A stretch of 6,400 nucleotides of DNA from Pseudomonadota bacterium (GCA_027296525.1 JAPUJA010000120.1:1-6400), one strand, 5' to 3'. Numbered from the stretch's first letter, positions 1 through 6,240 are shown. Program-made: numbers and translations. The notes: generated by a model not told the origin, from the sequence alone.

Positions 1-481
1 GGAGATACCATTCGAGGATGGAACCTTCGATCTCGTCTTCGGCTCCGACGTTATCGAGCACATTATCGATACCGAGCGGGCCTTAAGCGAAATGAACCGG
101 GTGTTGCGGCCCGGCGGCCAGCTCGTTCTCTCGACCCCGAACTCGGCCTTCTGGGTCTATCGCCTGCTCGGCCTGTTCGGGAAGACCGTTTCGGACCTTC
201 AGCATCCGGGGCATGTGCGTTTCTTCTCGAAGGCGGCGCTCGCCGACCATGTCGAGAAGGCGGGCTTCGTTACCGTCGAGATCGCGGCACGCCATATGTA
301 TCTGGTGATGAACGACGCGCTCGGGCGGCTTGCGGCTCCCATCGCCGGTATCATCGGGCTTAAGCGGGAGCATCGCTTCCGGACGGGCAGCGATTTTTGG
401 CATGTCAGCCGGTTCGCACGGAAGGCGAGCCCCTTCTGGGCGGATGCGCTGATCGTCACGGCGCGAAAGCCGGGCGCGTGA
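1..481 (+). CDS. Class I SAM-dependent methyltransferase, C-terminal part (5' end outside window)
   Basis: The reading frame is already open at base 2 and ends at TGA 479-481, giving 159 visible residues; the N-terminal part with the SAM-binding glycine loop lies to the left of the window. The fragment opens with a motif II region (FDLVFGSDVIEH, about residues 9-20) and then RVLRPGGQLVLSTPN (33-47), the post-motif strand typical of Methyltransf_11/UbiG-like enzymes. HPGHVRFFSKAAL (68-80) and EKAGF (85-89) match the C-terminal part of methyltransferases often found in glycan and LPS clusters. The substrate cannot be read from the sequence; a sugar or lipid-linked glycan is a guess from the neighbours. 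Its stop lies directly at the start region of the next methyltransferase, so the two are probably co-transcribed. The ATG at 92 is an internal Met, not the start, because the family motif is already in frame upstream of it. Confidence 0.9.
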   Translation, partial: EIPFEDGTFDLVFGSDVIEHIIDTERALSEMNRVLRPGGQLVLSTPNSAFWVYRLLGLFGKTVSDLQHPGHVRFFSKAALADHVEKAGFVTVEIAARHMYLVMNDALGRLAAPIAGIIGLKREHRFRTGSDFWHVSRFARKASPFWADALIVTARKPGA

Positions 482-501
482 CATCGCGAACGGCGGAGCA
501 G

Positions 502-1251
502 ATGACCGACTTTATCGATAGCTTCGATAGCCTGTTGGGGGCGTTCCCGAAGACCCGGCCGCCCTTAAGCCCGGCGCAGCGGGCGATCGCGCTCGAGGCC
601 CAAAGGATCAACCGGGAAGGCCGAAACCCCGCGACCGCCGCCTCACAGAGGCTCGAGAAATGGATGCACCGCCGGGTCGCGGCGCGGCGCGGCGGCGATG
701 TCCTCGAAATCGGCGCGGGCACGCTCAATCACCTTCGGTTCGAACAGGGGGTGAGCGCGTATGATGCGATCGAGCCGGAGGATCGCCTCTATAGGGGCTC
801 GGGTGAGCGCGAAAAGATTCGGGATGTTTATACCGACATTTCCGAGGTGCCGCGTGATCGACGCTACGATCGGATCATTTCGATCGCCGTCCTTGAGCAT
901 CTGACGGATCTGCCCGTTTGCTTTGCCCGATCCGCCTTGCTGCTTAACGAGGGTGGCCTCTTCCAGGCGGGCATTCCGAGCGAGGGCGGCTTGCTCTGGG
1001 CGCTCGCCTGGCGCCTGACGACCGGCCTCGCGTTCCGGCTTCGCACCGGGCTCGATTACGGCGAGCGGATGCGCCATGAGCATGTCAACACGGCAGGCGA
1101 GGTCATTGCGCTTGCACGGTTTTTCTTCGAGCGGGTGACCATCCGGCGGTTTCCTTTGCCGCTCTTACATCTCAGTTTCTATCACTATCTCGAAGCCGAA
1201 GACCCGCGACGCGAGCGCGCTTCGGAATATTTGCGCCGGCGGAGCCTCTAA
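502..1251 (+). CDS. Class I SAM-dependent methyltransferase, complete
   Basis: From ATG 502 the protein is 249 residues. The SAM-binding motif I is VLEIGAGTLNHL (about 67-78). An acidic EPED follows at 91-94, and the motif II-like segment YDRIISIAVLEHL is at 122-134. After it comes an LLLNEGGLFQAGIPSEGG strand and loop (about 146-163), where other enzymes have the RPGG turn. These are diagnostic of the class I Rossmann fold. The C-terminal half (DYGERMRHEHVN, then a hydrophobic/aromatic tail with FPLPLLHLSFYHYL) should carry substrate specificity, which I cannot assign. Two starts are possible. GTG 478 overlaps the upstream stop as GTGA but has no visible ribosome-binding site. ATG 502 has GGAG at 495-498, with a rather short 3-base spacer. 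I chose ATG 502; the difference is 8 residues. Coupling to the upstream methyltransferase suggests the pair acts on the same class of molecule (inference). Confidence 0.88.
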   Translation: MTDFIDSFDSLLGAFPKTRPPLSPAQRAIALEAQRINREGRNPATAASQRLEKWMHRRVAARRGGDVLEIGAGTLNHLRFEQGVSAYDAIEPEDRLYRGSGEREKIRDVYTDISEVPRDRRYDRIISIAVLEHLTDLPVCFARSALLLNEGGLFQAGIPSEGGLLWALAWRLTTGLAFRLRTGLDYGERMRHEHVNTAGEVIALARFFFERVTIRRFPLPLLHLSFYHYLEAEDPRRERASEYLRRRSL

Positions 1252-1291
1252 AGCGCGAGCATGACGACCCGGGCTGTCGGCCGCTTGCGCT

Positions 1292-1331
1292 AAGGCCCCC
1301 AAACAGGTCGACGGAGTTCGGGGGCGGCCTT
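1292..1331. terminator. GC-rich hairpin between convergent genes, candidate bidirectional terminator
   Basis: The left arm AAGGCCCCC (1292-1300) pairs with GGGGGCGGCCTT (1320-1331), allowing one small bulge. AAC/GTT pairs around 1302-1304 and 1316-1318 can extend the stem in an alternative register, leaving a loop of roughly 11 bases. The hairpin lies 40 bases after the stop of the plus-strand methyltransferase and 13 bases after the stop of the minus-strand flippase, so it is placed to end both transcripts. Neither side has a real U-tract, only the TT of the stem, so it is either a weak intrinsic terminator or an RNA 3'-end stabiliser. I see nothing else in the gap from 1252 to 1344. Confidence 0.55.
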
Positions 1332-1344
1332 CAGCGCGTCCGGC

Positions 1345-2664
1345 TCATCGGGCGAGGGCCTTCGCCCGGTCGGCCTTTGCCCGGTCGAAGGTCGCGAGCG
1401 AGGCGATGGCGTAAAAGGCGAACACGACCAAAGCGAAGATCACGTAGCTCTGGGCATAGGCGAAGGCGTCGAGGGTGTCGGCTCCGAGGAGATAAGAGGT
1501 AAACGGAAGGAGCGGAATCATCAGGTACAGCGGGTGCCAGTCGCGCCCGCGCGCGAGCTCGCGCATCACGACGACGCGAAGCAGGCAGATCGGTATGGCC
1601 GAGAGGGTGAGGAGGCGCACGAGCTCCGGATCGGCGAGCGTGATGCCGAAACCCTCGCCGCAGAAGAAGTCGGCGAACGCAAGCACGATGACGCTCCCCA
1701 CAGCGCTCACGAAGAAGGTCAAGCCGAGGCCTTTGGCGACGCTCGTGGAGCGAACCCGCCCGACGCTCTCTTCGTCGGTGAGCACCGGAAACAGCACCTG
1801 CCCCACGGGCAAGGAGAGCAAGATGATCGCCTTGGGCAGCACCGAGGAAGCGGCGTAGACGCCGAAGCTTGCGCGCTCCATGACGAGATAGCCGACGAGC
1901 ACGTCGAGATAGGTGATGACGCTGAAGAGGCTGAAGCCCATCGTGAACTGAACGAGCTTCCTCACTTCGATGGGAAAGGCGGCTTCCGCGATCGGCTTCG
2001 CGTCCCGGCGGCGCAGCACGACGTGATAGAAGATGGCGCAGACGATGAGGCCCGAAGCCAGGATTCCGACGAGCCCTGCCCAGGGCGTTCCCACAATTCC
2101 GAGCCCGGCCATGCCGAGGCCAAAGCGGAGCGCCATCCAGGCAAGCCCCATCAAACCCAGAAGGACGAACAGTTGGAGTCCCTGGAAGGCCGCGCGCACG
2201 ACGTCGGTCACATAGGCCATGTAGGCGGTGAGAACGATGAGCGCGATAAGCACGAAGGATTCGACGCCGACGAGTGATCCGATAACGCCGAGCGCCGCGA
2301 GCCCGAGGAAAAGGGCGAGCAACCCCCAGCGTGCGATCAGGCGAAACGCCTGGCGAAAGGCCTCGACCGCCGCGCCCGGCCCGGCTTGCGCCTTAAGCCG
2401 TGCGAAGTGACGCGCAAGGAACAGGCTCAGGACGAGCGAAGGGGCGAAGAGCACGTTGATGATGGCGATCGCGGCATAGAAGATGCCGAAGGCGTCGCTC
2501 ACCAGAAGGTGGGTCGCGCCGACGAGCAGCGCGTAATTCAGAACATGGCCGGGCAGGACGAGCGCGAGCAGGACGAAGCCGCGGCGCACGATCGAGCGCT
2601 CGATGGCGAAGACGCTTAGCTCGGAGACGCGCGCCCCAAGGCGGATGCCCGTGCCGTTTGCCAT
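1345..2664 (-). CDS. Wzx-type polysaccharide/oligosaccharide flippase (12 predicted membrane helices)
   Basis: This 439-residue, very hydrophobic protein should move a lipid-linked glycan across the inner membrane. Hydrophobic runs are visible at roughly 29-51, 59-83, 112-133, 136-157, 165-184, 188-214, 238-262, 274-296, 313-333, 347-367, 378-394 and 402-424. Twelve helices and this length are normal for the polysaccharide-synthesis (Wzx/RfbX, MOP superfamily) exporters. The positive loop around 217-223 (LRRRDAK) separates the two six-helix halves. A basic cytoplasmic-looking tail carries two copies of DRAKA. The start is ATG 2664. Its ribosome-binding site AGGAG overlaps the TAG stop of the upstream SqdB-like gene (TAGGAG on the minus strand), leaving only 13 bases between the genes, so the two are almost certainly co-translated. 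Family assignment rests on topology and context rather than on a catalytic motif; another membrane transporter of the same superfamily is possible. Confidence 0.78.
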   Translation of the reverse strand: MANGTGIRLGARVSELSVFAIERSIVRRGFVLLALVLPGHVLNYALLVGATHLLVSDAFGIFYAAIAIINVLFAPSLVLSLFLARHFARLKAQAGPGAAVEAFRQAFRLIARWGLLALFLGLAALGVIGSLVGVESFVLIALIVLTAYMAYVTDVVRAAFQGLQLFVLLGLMGLAWMALRFGLGMAGLGIVGTPWAGLVGILASGLIVCAIFYHVVLRRRDAKPIAEAAFPIEVRKLVQFTMGFSLFSVITYLDVLVGYLVMERASFGVYAASSVLPKAIILLSLPVGQVLFPVLTDEESVGRVRSTSVAKGLGLTFFVSAVGSVIVLAFADFFCGEGFGITLADPELVRLLTLSAIPICLLRVVVMRELARGRDWHPLYLMIPLLPFTSYLLGADTLDAFAYAQSYVIFALVVFAFYAIASLATFDRAKADRAKALAR

Positions 2665-2677
2665 GGGACCGGCGCTC

Positions 2678-3826
2678 CTAGCTCCAGCGCACCCGCGGCT
2701 GGATGACGCCGCGGTTGATCCGCTCTTTATAGGGGAGGATGGTCTCGAGCATCCCGTCCAGGACCTCGTCGGTCATGTGATGGGGCTTGAGCCCAAGCTC
2801 CAAGAGCCCGGTGTGCACAGGGTTGTAGTAATGCTGCTCGGCCTCTTTACGGGGGTTGTCGATCCTCTCGATCTTGACATCGAGACGCATCCGGTTGCCC
2901 GTGCGCTGAATCCGCTCGGCGATCTCGTTGACCGTGAAGCATTCGGTGAGCTGATTGAAGACGCGCAGCGTCCCCTTCTCCGGCGCATTCAGCGCGGCGA
3001 GCTCGACGCATTGCAGCGTGTCCCGCAGGTTGAGGTAACCACGGGTCTGCCCGCCCGCGCCGTAGACGGTCAAGGGCTCGCCCGCGACCGCCTGGACGAG
3101 GAAGCGGTTGATCACCGTCCCGAAGATGTCGTCATAGTGGAAGTTGGGCAGGAGCCGGGAATCGAGCTCGGTCTCGTCGCTGCTGAGGCCGTAGACCGGG
3201 CCCTGCATCAGATCGGTCACCGTCAGCCCGAAGGTCCGTACGTAGAACCACAGGAGGTCGGTGTCCATGATCTTGGTCGTGTGGTAGAGGCTGCCGGCCT
3301 GACGCGGGAAGAGGAAACGGCCGCGTCGCCCTTTATGCTCAATCTCGATCCAGCCCTCTTCGATGTCGATCTCGGGCGTGCCGTATTCGCCCATCGTGCC
3401 GAGCTTGATGATGTGGCATTCGGGCCGGTGGTTGATCACCGACCAGACGAGGTTGAAGGTGACTTTCAGATTGTTGTCGAGCGTGAGCAGCGCCTCGTCA
3501 TAGCCCATCATGGAGTAGGGTGCCGAGGGCTGCTCGGCGTAGTGAATGACGGCGTCGGGCTTGAAGCCGTTGATGGCTTCTTCCATCACCTTGATGTCCC
3601 TGAGATCGCCGATCCGAACCCCGATCTCGCTGCCGGTGACGTCTTTGAAGGTCTGTGCGCGTTCCTCGAGATTGGGGCTCGGGATGAGCGCCTCCGAGTT
3701 GGTGGCGAGCGCCACGGTTCGGCGCAGGTAGTTGTCGATGGCAAAGACCTCGTGGCCCTTGACCGCGAGATACATCGAGGTCGGCCAGCCGAGATAGCCG
3801 TCACCGCCTAAAACGAGTATCCGCAT
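2678..3826 (-). CDS. SqdB/SQD1-like extended SDR (UDP-sulfoquinovose synthase family)
   Basis: This 382-residue NAD-dependent enzyme resembles UDP-sulfoquinovose synthase, which makes UDP-sulfoquinovose from UDP-glucose and sulfite. Visible signatures are the nucleotide-binding MRILVLGGDGYLGW at the N-terminus, EQPSAPYSMM (98-107), KLGTMGEYGTPEIDIEEG (141-158), YHTTK (181-185, the YxxxK pair), TDLMQGPVYG (204-213), SDETE (216-220), LTVYGAGGQTRGYLNLRDT (252-270), RVFNQLTE (288-295) and NPRKEAEQHYYN (324-335). Thr144, Tyr181 and Lys185 line up, with an offset of one, with the catalytic Thr145/Tyr182/Lys186 I recall for Arabidopsis SQD1. One deviation is Pro100, where plant and cyanobacterial enzymes read EQRSAP. 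Start: ATG 3826 begins at the usual family N-terminus and has AAAGG ten bases upstream. GTG 3844 (overlapping the preceding TGA) and GTG 3832 are alternatives. The context is a polysaccharide operon, without the sulfolipid genes sqdA, sqdC or sqdD in view. The family is clear; the exact product is not. Confidence 0.85.
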   Translation of the reverse strand: MRILVLGGDGYLGWPTSMYLAVKGHEVFAIDNYLRRTVALATNSEALIPSPNLEERAQTFKDVTGSEIGVRIGDLRDIKVMEEAINGFKPDAVIHYAEQPSAPYSMMGYDEALLTLDNNLKVTFNLVWSVINHRPECHIIKLGTMGEYGTPEIDIEEGWIEIEHKGRRGRFLFPRQAGSLYHTTKIMDTDLLWFYVRTFGLTVTDLMQGPVYGLSSDETELDSRLLPNFHYDDIFGTVINRFLVQAVAGEPLTVYGAGGQTRGYLNLRDTLQCVELAALNAPEKGTLRVFNQLTECFTVNEIAERIQRTGNRMRLDVKIERIDNPRKEAEQHYYNPVHTGLLELGLKPHHMTDEVLDGMLETILPYKERINRGVIQPRVRWS

Positions 3827-3840
3827 CTTCACGCAACCTT

Positions 3841-4878
3841 TCACGAAGTGGCGGCCCGGCTCGGCAGCCGGTCCGTGTCGTTGATCGAGCCCGCCTCTTG
3901 GGCGAAGTAACGGAAGGTGTTCCGGAGCCCGTCGGGGAGCGTGGTTTGGGGATCGAAGTCGAGATACCGGCGCGCCTTCGAGATGTCCGCATAGACACGC
4001 GCAAGGTCGCCGGCCGCCGAGGGCAAGCGGCGGATCTCGATCTCCTCGCCCGTCTCGGCGGAGACGATTTCGGCGATCATTTCCGCAAGCGCGTTGACCG
4101 ATGTTTCCACCTGGGTCGCGATCTGGAAGATTTCGAACCGTCCGTCGAGATCGGCCGCCGCGCCCAAGAGGATCGCTTCCACCAGATCATCGACATAGAT
4201 GAAATCGCGCACCTGCTCGCCGCTCCCGAAGATCTCGAGGGGTTCGCCTTGGACGGCGCGCTTCATGAACTGTGCGATCACGCTCTCCTTGCGCTTCGAA
4301 CCCGGGCCGTAGACGTTGCTGAAGCGGAGCGCGAGCGCGCCCAGCCCATAGCTCTTGGCATAGGCCGAGCAATAGGCCTCGCCCGTGAGCTTGGCGGCGC
4401 CGTAGGGCGAGGCGGGGGCGGGCAGGCGCTCCTCCGTGATCGGTTGCTCGGTTTCGCCCAGAGCCGCACCCGAGGAGGCGAAGATGACGCGGGATATTCC
4501 GCGCCGGCGCGCGCCTTCGAGCAGGTTCAGGGTTCCGGCGACATTGACCGCGGCATCGCCGAGCGGATCGGCGAGCGAGGGGCGCACGCCCGTATGCGCC
4601 GCGAGATGCACGACGACATCGATGCCGGCGAGCGCGCAAGCGACGACCTCGGCGTCGCGGATGTCGCCCTCGATCAGCTCGACCCGCCGGGAAGGTCCCG
4701 AGAGGTCGTCGAACGATGGTGTCACGAACGAGGTGAGCGCGGCCAGATCCTCGGGCCGGCCGAGGGAAAGGTTGTCGAGAACGCGAATGCCCGGAGGCCG
4801 GTCTTCGGCGAGCAGGCGGTTGACCAGGCGTGCGCCGATGAACCCGCACCCGCCGGTGATCAGCCAATTCGTTTTCAT
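3841..4878 (-). CDS. NAD-dependent sugar-nucleotide epimerase/dehydratase (GalE-like extended SDR)
   Basis: The protein is 345 residues, a normal length for UDP-glucose 4-epimerase-like enzymes. It opens with the Rossmann motif GGCGFIG (9-15), has LDNLSLG (34-40), the adenine-side acidic pair in EGDIRD (70-75), HLAAHTGVRPS (91-101), a catalytic Ser in FASSGAALGE (133-142), and Tyr159/Lys163 of YGAAK. RFSNVYGPG (185-193) and VRDFIYVDD (223-231) complete the extended-SDR fold. It probably epimerises or otherwise oxidises/reduces C4 of a UDP-sugar, such as UDP-Glc(NAc) or UDP-uronate. The substrate is not readable, and dTDP-sugar dehydratases share most of these motifs. Start: ATG 4878 has GGAAG seven bases upstream and starts the fold directly. 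An upstream in-frame GTG at 4914 has GGAG before it and would add 12 unconserved-looking residues. The stop is 14 bases before the start of the SqdB-like gene. Confidence 0.87.
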   Translation of the reverse strand: MKTNWLITGGCGFIGARLVNRLLAEDRPPGIRVLDNLSLGRPEDLAALTSFVTPSFDDLSGPSRRVELIEGDIRDAEVVACALAGIDVVVHLAAHTGVRPSLADPLGDAAVNVAGTLNLLEGARRRGISRVIFASSGAALGETEQPITEERLPAPASPYGAAKLTGEAYCSAYAKSYGLGALALRFSNVYGPGSKRKESVIAQFMKRAVQGEPLEIFGSGEQVRDFIYVDDLVEAILLGAAADLDGRFEIFQIATQVETSVNALAEMIAEIVSAETGEEIEIRRLPSAAGDLARVYADISKARRYLDFDPQTTLPDGLRNTFRYFAQEAGSINDTDRLPSRAATS

Positions 4879-4926
4879 CGAACCGCTTCCCAGACCATGA
4901 AGCTCGCGCCTCACCTCGGGCTCCGC

Positions 4927-6024
4927 TCAACCCGAGACGGCGGCCTTGCCGCGCAAGGGCGCGGCCATCGGCGGGTCTTCCTCCGCGCTCTCCAGGAGCT
5001 CGTGATCGCGCAGGAAGGTCCGGAGCTCCTCCTTCGTGAGCGCGGTTTGCGCCTTGGAGGTGTAGGCCTGATCGAGCTCGGTCGTGACGAGCTCCGCATA
5101 GAGGCTGGCGGCCGGCTCCTTGGCTTCACCGAGAGCCGGACGGATGACGAAGTAACGCTCGAGTTGGAGCGCCCGGCGGGTTTCCTCCGACGACATCAGC
5201 TCCTCGAACATTTTTTCGCCGGGCTTCGGCCCGATCGTCACGATCTCGATGTCGTCGGGGGCGTGGCCGTAAGAGGGCGCCAGTTCTTCGCGCATGACCT
5301 CGGCCAGATCGGCGATCCGAATGACCGGCATCTTGGTGACGAGCACGTCACCGGTTCGCGCGTACTGGACGGACTCGATGACGAGGCGAACGGCGTCCTC
5401 GAGCGCCATGATGAAGCGCGTCATGGCCGGATCGGTCAGCGTGATCGGCCCGCCCCGGCGAATCTGTTCGCGGAAGATGGGGATCACGGAGCCCCGCGAG
5501 CCGAGGATGTTGCCGAAACGCGTGGATATGAGAACCGGACCCTCGGTGCGCGAGCCGTTCTCGGCGCCCGCGGTCATCAGCCGCTCGGCCGTGAGCTTCG
5601 TGCTCCCCATGACGCTCGTCGGATTGACCGCCTTGTCGGTGCTCGTGAAGATCAGATATTCGATGTCCGCGTCGAGCGCCGCCTCGATCATGTTCTGCAC
5701 GCCGTGAATGTTGGTCTGGATCGCCTCGCTCGGTGCGCGCTCGCAGAGCAGGACGTGCTTGAGCGCGGCCGCGTGAAAGGCGATATCGACGCCGTTCATG
5801 CGCCGCTGCACTTCCTTGCGGTTGCGCACGTCCATGAGCGAGAAGGTAACGTTGGAAAAGCCGCGGTAGGCCTCCTCGAGATGGACGAGCGCCCCGTCGT
5901 TGATATCGACGGCGATCAGCTCGCTCACGCGGTCGCGGGTGAGGAGCTGGTGGACGAGCTCGCGCCCGACTGTGCCGCAAGCGCCCGTTATCAGAACCCG
6001 TTTATCCGAGAAAGAATGATCCAT
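4927..6024 (-). CDS. UDP-N-acetylglucosamine 4,6-dehydratase-like polysaccharide biosynthesis protein (CapD/CapE/PseB family)
   Basis: First gene of the minus-strand operon, 365 residues, soluble, with no membrane helices. Family members (Polysacc_synt_2) make 4-keto-6-deoxy UDP-HexNAc, the branch point to FucNAc-, QuiNAc- and pseudaminic-type sugars. Visible motifs are GACGTVG (14-20), VDIND (39-43), the acidic MDVR (64-67), HAAALKHVLLCE (84-95), STDKAVNP (128-135), MGSTK (139-143), TRFGNILGSRGSVIPIF (168-184), TDPAMTRFIM (197-206) and PGEKMFEEL (268-276). The usual catalytic Tyr of YxxxK is Met139 here, with Lys143 kept. This is the form known from WbpM and CapE, as opposed to the Tyr form of FlaA1/PseB. 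Its length fits the short single-domain type, not the long WbpM/CapD type with N-terminal membrane helices. ATG 6024 is the only sensible start, since the fold begins at once, but I see no good ribosome-binding site before it. The C-terminal 60 residues are less conserved-looking. Confidence 0.88.
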   Translation of the reverse strand: MDHSFSDKRVLITGACGTVGRELVHQLLTRDRVSELIAVDINDGALVHLEEAYRGFSNVTFSLMDVRNRKEVQRRMNGVDIAFHAAALKHVLLCERAPSEAIQTNIHGVQNMIEAALDADIEYLIFTSTDKAVNPTSVMGSTKLTAERLMTAGAENGSRTEGPVLISTRFGNILGSRGSVIPIFREQIRRGGPITLTDPAMTRFIMALEDAVRLVIESVQYARTGDVLVTKMPVIRIADLAEVMREELAPSYGHAPDDIEIVTIGPKPGEKMFEELMSSEETRRALQLERYFVIRPALGEAKEPAASLYAELVTTELDQAYTSKAQTALTKEELRTFLRDHELLESAEEDPPMAAPLRGKAAVSG

Positions 6025-6240
6025 CGCGCCGAAACGGTGTGAGAGGCGATCGCCGGTTTCAAACGTCCCCTCGCGGCCGCGCGCGAAAACCCGTGTCGCG
6101 GCTCGGCCGGCGCTGGGGGCATTTATATAAGAATGCTGCCGTGAGTTCTTTTATGGTTTATTTAGTTTAACGGCGGACTGCTTAATAAAGGCTTAATAGA
6201 TTGTTAATGTTCTTAAGTAATGAAGGGGGTTGGTCTTTTG
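6025..6240 (-). promoter_or_regulatory. Upstream region of the polysaccharide operon: GC-rich leader plus AT-rich promoter island
   Basis: The 96 bases next to the operon (6025-6120) are GC-rich. They contain a 10-base palindrome GGCGATCGCC at 6045-6054, flanked by GAAAC (6031-6035) and GTTTC (6056-6060), which could form a leader hairpin. Beyond it, 6121-6240 drops to about one third G+C by hand count and is rich in TpA steps, in sharp contrast to everything else in the window. On the minus strand TATAAA (6127 down to 6122) is a fair -10 hexamer, but I find no convincing -35 at 16-18 bases. TAAACT (6169 down to 6164) is a weaker alternative that would sit next to the TTAA boxes. This island is the most likely place for the operon promoter; the exact start point is not determined. 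Confidence 0.55.
6182..6207. promoter_or_regulatory. Two overlapping TTAA-N7-TTAA boxes, candidate CtrA-binding sites
   Basis: TTAA occurs at 6182-6185, 6193-6196 and 6204-6207, each exactly 11 bases after the previous one. This gives two overlapping perfect matches to TTAA-N7-TTAA, the consensus of the alphaproteobacterial response regulator CtrA. Further TTAA copies lie at 6213-6216 (five bases after the third) and 6167-6170. The motif is palindromic, so the boxes could serve the minus-strand operon starting at 6024, a gene to the right, or both. The pattern is directly visible; binding by CtrA is inferred from the consensus and from the alphaproteobacterial look of the window. Confidence 0.55.

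Noticed and set aside
83..484. Minus-strand open frame opposite the partial methyltransferase
   Set aside because: No motif, and it overlaps a recognised methyltransferase on the other strand.
643..1083. Minus-strand open frame opposite the second methyltransferase
   Set aside because: The plus strand carries clear SAM-binding motifs; the minus frame has none.
1551..1564. Perfect 14-base palindrome GCGCGAGCTCGCGC
   Set aside because: It lies inside the flippase coding sequence and is made of common GC-rich codons (Ala, Arg, Glu, Leu); likely chance.
1534..2277. A 247-codon plus-strand open frame opposite the flippase
   Set aside because: Very rich in His, Glu, Asp and Ala, the expected mirror of hydrophobic membrane codons read antisense; no motif.
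2603..3811. A 402-codon plus-strand open frame opposite the SqdB-like gene
   Set aside because: Shadow of the well-supported minus-strand gene; no recognisable domain and a composition typical of antisense frames.
3898..6042. A 714-codon plus-strand open frame opposite the epimerase and dehydratase genes
   Set aside because: It is antisense to two genes with clear SDR motifs. Its translation has no family motif and is rich in Arg, Asp, Glu, Gly and Leu, as expected for the complement of GC-biased codons.
6045..6054. Palindrome GGCGATCGCC in the operon leader as an operator
   Set aside because: A single short GC-rich palindrome is expected by chance here; noted within the leader description only.
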